From assembly GCA_023442945.1 (NCBI GenBank), contig JAEZWW010000050.1, positions 1 through 24,914 of the forward strand: a DNA stretch of 24,914 nucleotides. The letters are read 5' to 3'. How positions within the stretch are numbered: position 1 is the first letter of the stretch; each line of letters begins with the position of its first letter. This DNA comes from Pseudomonadota bacterium. GTDB lineage: Bacteria > Pseudomonadota > Gammaproteobacteria > Burkholderiales > Burkholderiaceae_C. The translations under genes were made by a program, and so were the position numbers. The notes beneath the pieces were generated by a model. It was not told where the DNA came from. It worked only from the letters and a program-made list of their open reading frames with translations, and searched no databases. Below, one piece after another: positions 22,183 through 24,914 of this stretch.

Positions 22183-22620
22183 CGACAGCGGTTCCGCCAC
22201 GCACACCGGCTTGTCCGCGCCTTCGCGCTCGATGGTGCATTTCCACGCCGCCTGCAGGCCGCCTTCGATGGCTTCCGTGCCCAGCAGCTCGATGCGCACG
22301 CGCAGGCGGCTTTCGGCCGGCACGGGCGCCATGAAGCGCACCTTGTTCAGCCCGTAGTTGATGCCCATGCGCACGTCCTTGACGGCGATCGAGCGGTCAA
22401 AAAAACCGGCCAGCAGCGACAGCGTGAGGTAGCCGTGCGCGATGGTCGTGCCGAACGGGCCGGCCTTGGCGCGCTCGGCATCGACGTGGATCCACTGGTG
22501 GTCGTCGGTGGCGTCGGCAAACTGGTTGATCTGCTGCTGGGTGACGGGCGCCCAGTCGGTCACCACGATTTCCTGGCCCGCGCAGGCGGCCAGCTTGGCA
22601 AGGGTGTCGAAGGTTTTCAT
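22168..22620 (-). CDS. MaoC/PhaJ-like (R)-specific enoyl-CoA hydratase family protein
   Basis: The 150-aa hot-dog-fold protein carries the hydratase-2 signature: FADATDDHQWIHVD (catalytic Asp and His pair, residues about 35-48) followed by GPFGTTIAHGYLTLSL. Such enzymes hydrate trans-2-enoyl-CoA, for example to feed fatty-acid intermediates into polyhydroxyalkanoate or side pathways. ATG 22620 is the only start that gives the usual N-terminus (TLAKLAACAGQEIVVTDWAPV). It is a single gene divergent from mltB and ends in repeat copy E. The substrate cannot be told from the sequence. Confidence 0.9.
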   Translation of the reverse strand: MKTFDTLAKLAACAGQEIVVTDWAPVTQQQINQFADATDDHQWIHVDAERAKAGPFGTTIAHGYLTLSLLAGFFDRSIAVKDVRMGINYGLNKVRFMAPVPAESRLRVRIELLGTEAIEGGLQAAWKCTIEREGADKPVCVAEPLSRYYI

Positions 22621-22694
22621 GGGCGCCAATCTACAGGCAGCGCCCGCGCCACGCCTGTCCGGCAGGCGACTGGCGCGGCCACGGTGGCGCTGGT

Positions 22695-22731
22695 CGCCCG
22701 CGCGAAGCGGGCGCCCGCCGCACCCGGGTGC
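22695..22731. other. Hairpins in the maoC-mltB divergent region
   Basis: CGCCCGC/GCGGGCG (22695-22701 with 22707-22713) is a 7-bp stem around GCGAA and is followed by the 12-bp palindrome GCACCCGGGTGC (22720-22731). They lie in the 179 bases between the divergent starts and could be operators. No clear promoter is seen. Confidence 0.35.
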
Positions 22732-22736
22732 CCGGC

Positions 22737-22798
22737 ACCTGAAGCCAATTTTTGCACCTTGGCGCAGGCCGCACCTGCGCAATCAGCTATCATTTTTG
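22737..22798 (-). repeat. Dispersed repeat copy F (upstream of the mltB-like gene)
   Basis: On the minus strand ATGATAGCTGATTGCGCAGG followed by TGCGGCCTGCGCCAAGG and AAAAATTGGCTTCAGG matches the repeat core and 3' module. It ends immediately before the start codon of the lytic transglycosylase gene. Confidence 0.62.
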
Positions 22799-22799
22799 A

Positions 22800-24050
22800 A
22801 TGAAACGATCACCGCTTGCCGGCCTTGGCCGACGCACCGCCACCCTCGCCTCGGTCCTTGCCCTGGTTGGCCTGGCGGGCACCGCCGCCGCGCAGGACGC
22901 GCCCCCCGCGCTGGACGACGCGGCCTTTCGCAGCTGCCTGGCGCAGTTGCAGGGCTCGGCCGCCTTCCGCAACATCGACCGCGCCACCTTCGCCCAGCAC
23001 ACGCAGAACCTGGCGCCCGACCCGTCGGTGCTGGTGCTGCTGGACAAGCAGCCCGAATTCACGCTGCCGGTGTGGGACTACATCGCCGTGCTGGTCGACA
23101 ACGAACGCGTGGCCGACGGCCGCGCCGCCTACGCCAAGTGGCAGGACACGCTGCGCCGCATCGAACAGCAGAGCGGCGTCGCGCCCAACATCGTCATGGG
23201 CGTGTGGGGCGTGGAAAGCAACTTTGGCCAGATCCTGGGCGGGCGCCCGCTGGTGCAATCGCTGGCCACACTGTCGTGCTTCGGCCGGCGCCAGAGCTAC
23301 TTCCGCGGCGAATTCGCCGCCACGCTGCGCATCCTGCAGGAAGGCCACATCCCGGCGGAAAAGCTGGTCGGCTCCTGGGCCGGCGCGTTCGGGCAGACGC
23401 AGTTCATGCCCAGCACGTTCTTCCGCAGCGCGGTCGACTTCGACGGCGACGGCCGCCGCGACATCGTCGACAGCGTGCCCGATGCACTGGCCTCGACCGC
23501 CAAGTTTTTGCAGAACGCCGGCTACCGCCGCGGCGAGCCCTGGGGTTTTGAAGTGCGCCTGCCGCCGGGCATGGACACGTCCGACGCCAGCCGCAAGAAC
23601 AAGCGCCCGATCGACGCCTGGCGCAGCGCCGGCGTGACGCTGGTCGACGGCTCGCCCCTGCCCGACAGCCTGCCCAGCGCCGGCCTGCTGATCCCCGCGC
23701 GCAGCCGCGGCGGCGGCCCGGCCTTCCTGGTCGGACGCAACTTCGACACGCTGTACAGCTACAACGCCAGCGAAAACTACGCGCTGGCCATCGCCCAGCT
23801 GTCCAACCTGGTGGCCAGCCCGGGCGGCAGCGTCGCCTTCGTCACGCCCTGGCCGACGGACGACCCGGGCCTGTCGCGCGCGCAGAACCGCGAGCTGCAA
23901 ACCCTGCTGCTGGCGCGCGGCTACGACATCGGCACCGCCGACGGCCTGATCGGCGCCAAGACGCGCGAAGCCATCAAGGCCGAGCAGCAACGCCTGGGCT
24001 TCAAACCGGACGGCCGGGCGGGGCAGAAGCTGCTGGCCGCGCTGCGCTGA
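22800..24050 (+). CDS. MltB-family lytic murein transglycosylase with peptidoglycan-binding domain
   Basis: The enzyme cleaves the MurNAc-GlcNAc bond of peptidoglycan with formation of anhydroMurNAc. The 416-aa precursor has a Sec signal peptide (residues 1-31, ending GTAAAQ), an SLT_2/MltB catalytic domain with E139 in GVWGVESNFGQILGG and the GSWAGAFGQTQFMPSTF block, and a C-terminal PG_binding_1 domain (NRELQTLLLARGYDIGTADGLIG). ATG 22800 has no ribosome-binding site; the bases before it belong to repeat copy F. The signal has no lipobox Cys, so this is a soluble periplasmic form, not the lipoprotein MltB. Confidence 0.93.
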   Translation: MKRSPLAGLGRRTATLASVLALVGLAGTAAAQDAPPALDDAAFRSCLAQLQGSAAFRNIDRATFAQHTQNLAPDPSVLVLLDKQPEFTLPVWDYIAVLVDNERVADGRAAYAKWQDTLRRIEQQSGVAPNIVMGVWGVESNFGQILGGRPLVQSLATLSCFGRRQSYFRGEFAATLRILQEGHIPAEKLVGSWAGAFGQTQFMPSTFFRSAVDFDGDGRRDIVDSVPDALASTAKFLQNAGYRRGEPWGFEVRLPPGMDTSDASRKNKRPIDAWRSAGVTLVDGSPLPDSLPSAGLLIPARSRGGGPAFLVGRNFDTLYSYNASENYALAIAQLSNLVASPGGSVAFVTPWPTDDPGLSRAQNRELQTLLLARGYDIGTADGLIGAKTREAIKAEQQRLGFKPDGRAGQKLLAALR

Positions 24051-24068
24051 AACGGCGGGCGCCTGAGC

Positions 24069-24098
24069 GGGCCCCGCACGCGTGGCTTGGCGGGGCCC
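24069..24098 (+). terminator. GC-rich stem-loop after the transglycosylase gene
   Basis: GGGCCCCGC (24069-24077) pairs with GCGGGGCCC (24090-24098), 18 bases after the stop codon, with a 12-base loop and no T-run. It is probably a terminator or 3' mRNA stabiliser. Confidence 0.5.
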
Positions 24099-24103
24099 AC
24101 TAC

Positions 24104-24166
24104 GCTATTTAAACAATAGCTGCTTGCGCTGATGGTTGTAGGGCTGGAAGGCGATTTTTCTCAAAT
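24104..24166 (+). repeat. Dispersed repeat copy C
   Basis: ATAGCTGCTTGCGCTGATGG followed by TTGTAGGGCTGGAAGGC and TTTCTCAAATT matches the repeat core and middle module; the TTGTAGGGCTGGAA part is identical to copy E. Confidence 0.7.
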
Positions 24167-24680
24167 TCCGCTGCGACAACACCGGCTGACCCGCGATGCG
24201 TACCTTGGCATGCAGGGCCGGCTGATCGGCCTGGGCGCGCGCACAGCCGCTTTGACCGGCTTGGGCGGCCCCAACCCATGGCCGGCCCGCGTCTTTGGCG
24301 GCGCACGCCGCCGCCCGCCCGCGCCGCCCAGCGGCACGAAAACCACGGGTCACCCCGCGTTCGTAGCGGCCTGGACGGCCGCGCCTGGGGCCAAAACGCC
24401 ACAGTCGAGGGCCCCGCGCCACCCGGTTTCTTGACCGGGTCAAATCCGCTGCGGGGCATCCGCCGTTCGTCGGCCGTCGGCCCGACGAACGGGCGCGCCG
24501 TGGGCGTTTGCGGCGGACCTGCGTCGATAGACTCATACCACCCTCAGCATTTGGGAGGGGGGAGGTCAGGCTGACAAGCCCGCGCCCCGGTTCGCCAGAA
24601 CCGCGTGGCGCCGGTCGGTTTCTTCACCAGCCGGACCGTATCCGACCGCATGGGCCTTCACAAGGACATAAGAAGAACGT
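24167..24680. other. Gene-free GC-rich region with several hairpins
   Basis: No credible gene is seen on either strand; open frames here are Arg/Pro/Gly-rich and conflict with each other. Perfect stem-loops are present: ACCCGGT/ACCGGGT (24421-24427 with 24434-24440), an 11-bp stem CCGTTCGTCGG/CCGACGAACGG (24463-24473 with 24482-24492) and CGGTTC/GAACCG (24588-24593 with 24598-24603). The last 150 bases are presumably the promoter and leader of the gene at 24681. Confidence 0.45.
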
Positions 24681-24914
24681 ATGAAATCGCCGCACGATTC
24701 AACCGCGCGCACACCTGCGCTGTCAGCCGACCCCGACACCGCCCTGCGCGTCCCCCCTGCCCCTGAACCCGCCAGCGCCGCGCAAGGCAGCGCCCGTCCG
24801 GCCAGCGGCGCTCCGCTGGGCTTCTGGGGCGCCGGCCTGTCCACCCTGGCCGCGGCCGCGCTGGCCGCCTGCGGTGGTGGCGACGACGGCGGCAGCGGTG
24901 GCGGCGGACTGGGC
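24681..24914 (+). CDS. Ala/Gly-rich probable lipoprotein, N-terminal 78 residues (runs off window)
   Basis: ATG 24681 is preceded by AAGAAG at a suitable distance and opens a frame to the window end. It has a long polar, Pro/Ala-rich leader (residues 1-46), then a hydrophobic segment with lipobox-like LAAC and a Gly/Asp-rich spacer (CGGGDDGGSGGGG). This arrangement resembles DUF1800-family and related exported proteins of Burkholderiales, but the diagnostic domain is outside the window, so the function is unassigned. The long leader ahead of the signal segment is unusual; a later start is possible. Confidence 0.7.
   Translation, partial: MKSPHDSTARTPALSADPDTALRVPPAPEPASAAQGSARPASGAPLGFWGAGLSTLAAAALAACGGGDDGGSGGGGLG

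Noticed and set aside
22780..22800. Leaderless promoter for the transglycosylase gene (TATCAT just before ATG)
   Set aside because: No -35 at proper spacing, and the bases belong to a dispersed repeat copy.
24105..24536. Minus-strand open frames downstream of the transglycosylase gene
   Set aside because: Arg/Pro/Gly-rich, mutually overlapping in several frames, no ribosome-binding site, and they begin within a dispersed repeat copy.
1..24914. tRNA or rRNA genes
   Set aside because: No cloverleaf-like segment or conserved rRNA stretch was recognised on either strand.

Overview
The window comes from a high-GC betaproteobacterium, most likely a member of the Burkholderiales close to Comamonadaceae. 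The evidence is gene content and order: a cox operon with Cox11 and a 37-aa small assembly protein, then surf1-ctaA-ctaB-sco, with DUF2909, DUF2970 and DUF2244 genes between them. It also holds Bug-type binding-protein genes and a GC-rich dispersed repeat that I associate with Comamonadaceae (from memory, not searched).

Layout. (1) 1-4713 is one arm of a Tn7-like transposon on the minus strand: tnsA-tnsB-(small ORF)-tnsC-tniQ. The 3' part of tniQ is cut off by an IS3-family element whose end lies at position 127; the first 19 codons of its orfA run off the window. (2) 4714-6512 is a gene-poor accessory strip. It contains inverted repeats next to tnsA, an AT-rich island, a perfect 18-bp hairpin, a vapB antitoxin gene with its probable operator but only a decayed vapC, and a tandem 17-bp repeat. 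(3) From 6513 the chromosome-type backbone resumes with a perfect CIRCE element in front of rpoH (sigma-32), then a Bug-family periplasmic binding protein. (4) 8771-19174 is an aa3-type cytochrome c oxidase cluster, almost all on the minus strand. In transcription order it is DUF2244, coxB, ctaD, small assembly protein, cox11, DUF2970, coxC; then surf1, a thioredoxin-fold membrane protein, ctaA, ctaB, sco. One small plus-strand DUF2909 gene sits between the two blocks. (5) 19263-24050 holds a BioC-like methyltransferase (-), comF (+), trmL (+), a conserved hypothetical (+), a MaoC-type hydratase (-) and an MltB-type lytic transglycosylase (+). (6) The last 860 bases hold a repeat copy, several hairpins and the start of an Ala/Gly-rich, lipobox-containing protein cut by the window edge.

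How the genes work together. CoxB, CtaD and CoxC are the catalytic subunits. CtaB and CtaA convert heme b to heme O and then heme A. SURF1 helps insert heme A. Cox11 and Sco deliver copper to CuB and CuA. The 211-aa protein beside surf1 carries a Sco-like CxxxC and may also take part.

Most notable: a CoxB that continues past its cytochrome c domain into an OmpA-like peptidoglycan-binding domain; a CIRCE operator on rpoH; and a family of eight dispersed repeats, one of which encodes the lipoprotein signal peptide of Sco, one of which lies in frame inside the BioC-like gene, and two of which supply stop codons.
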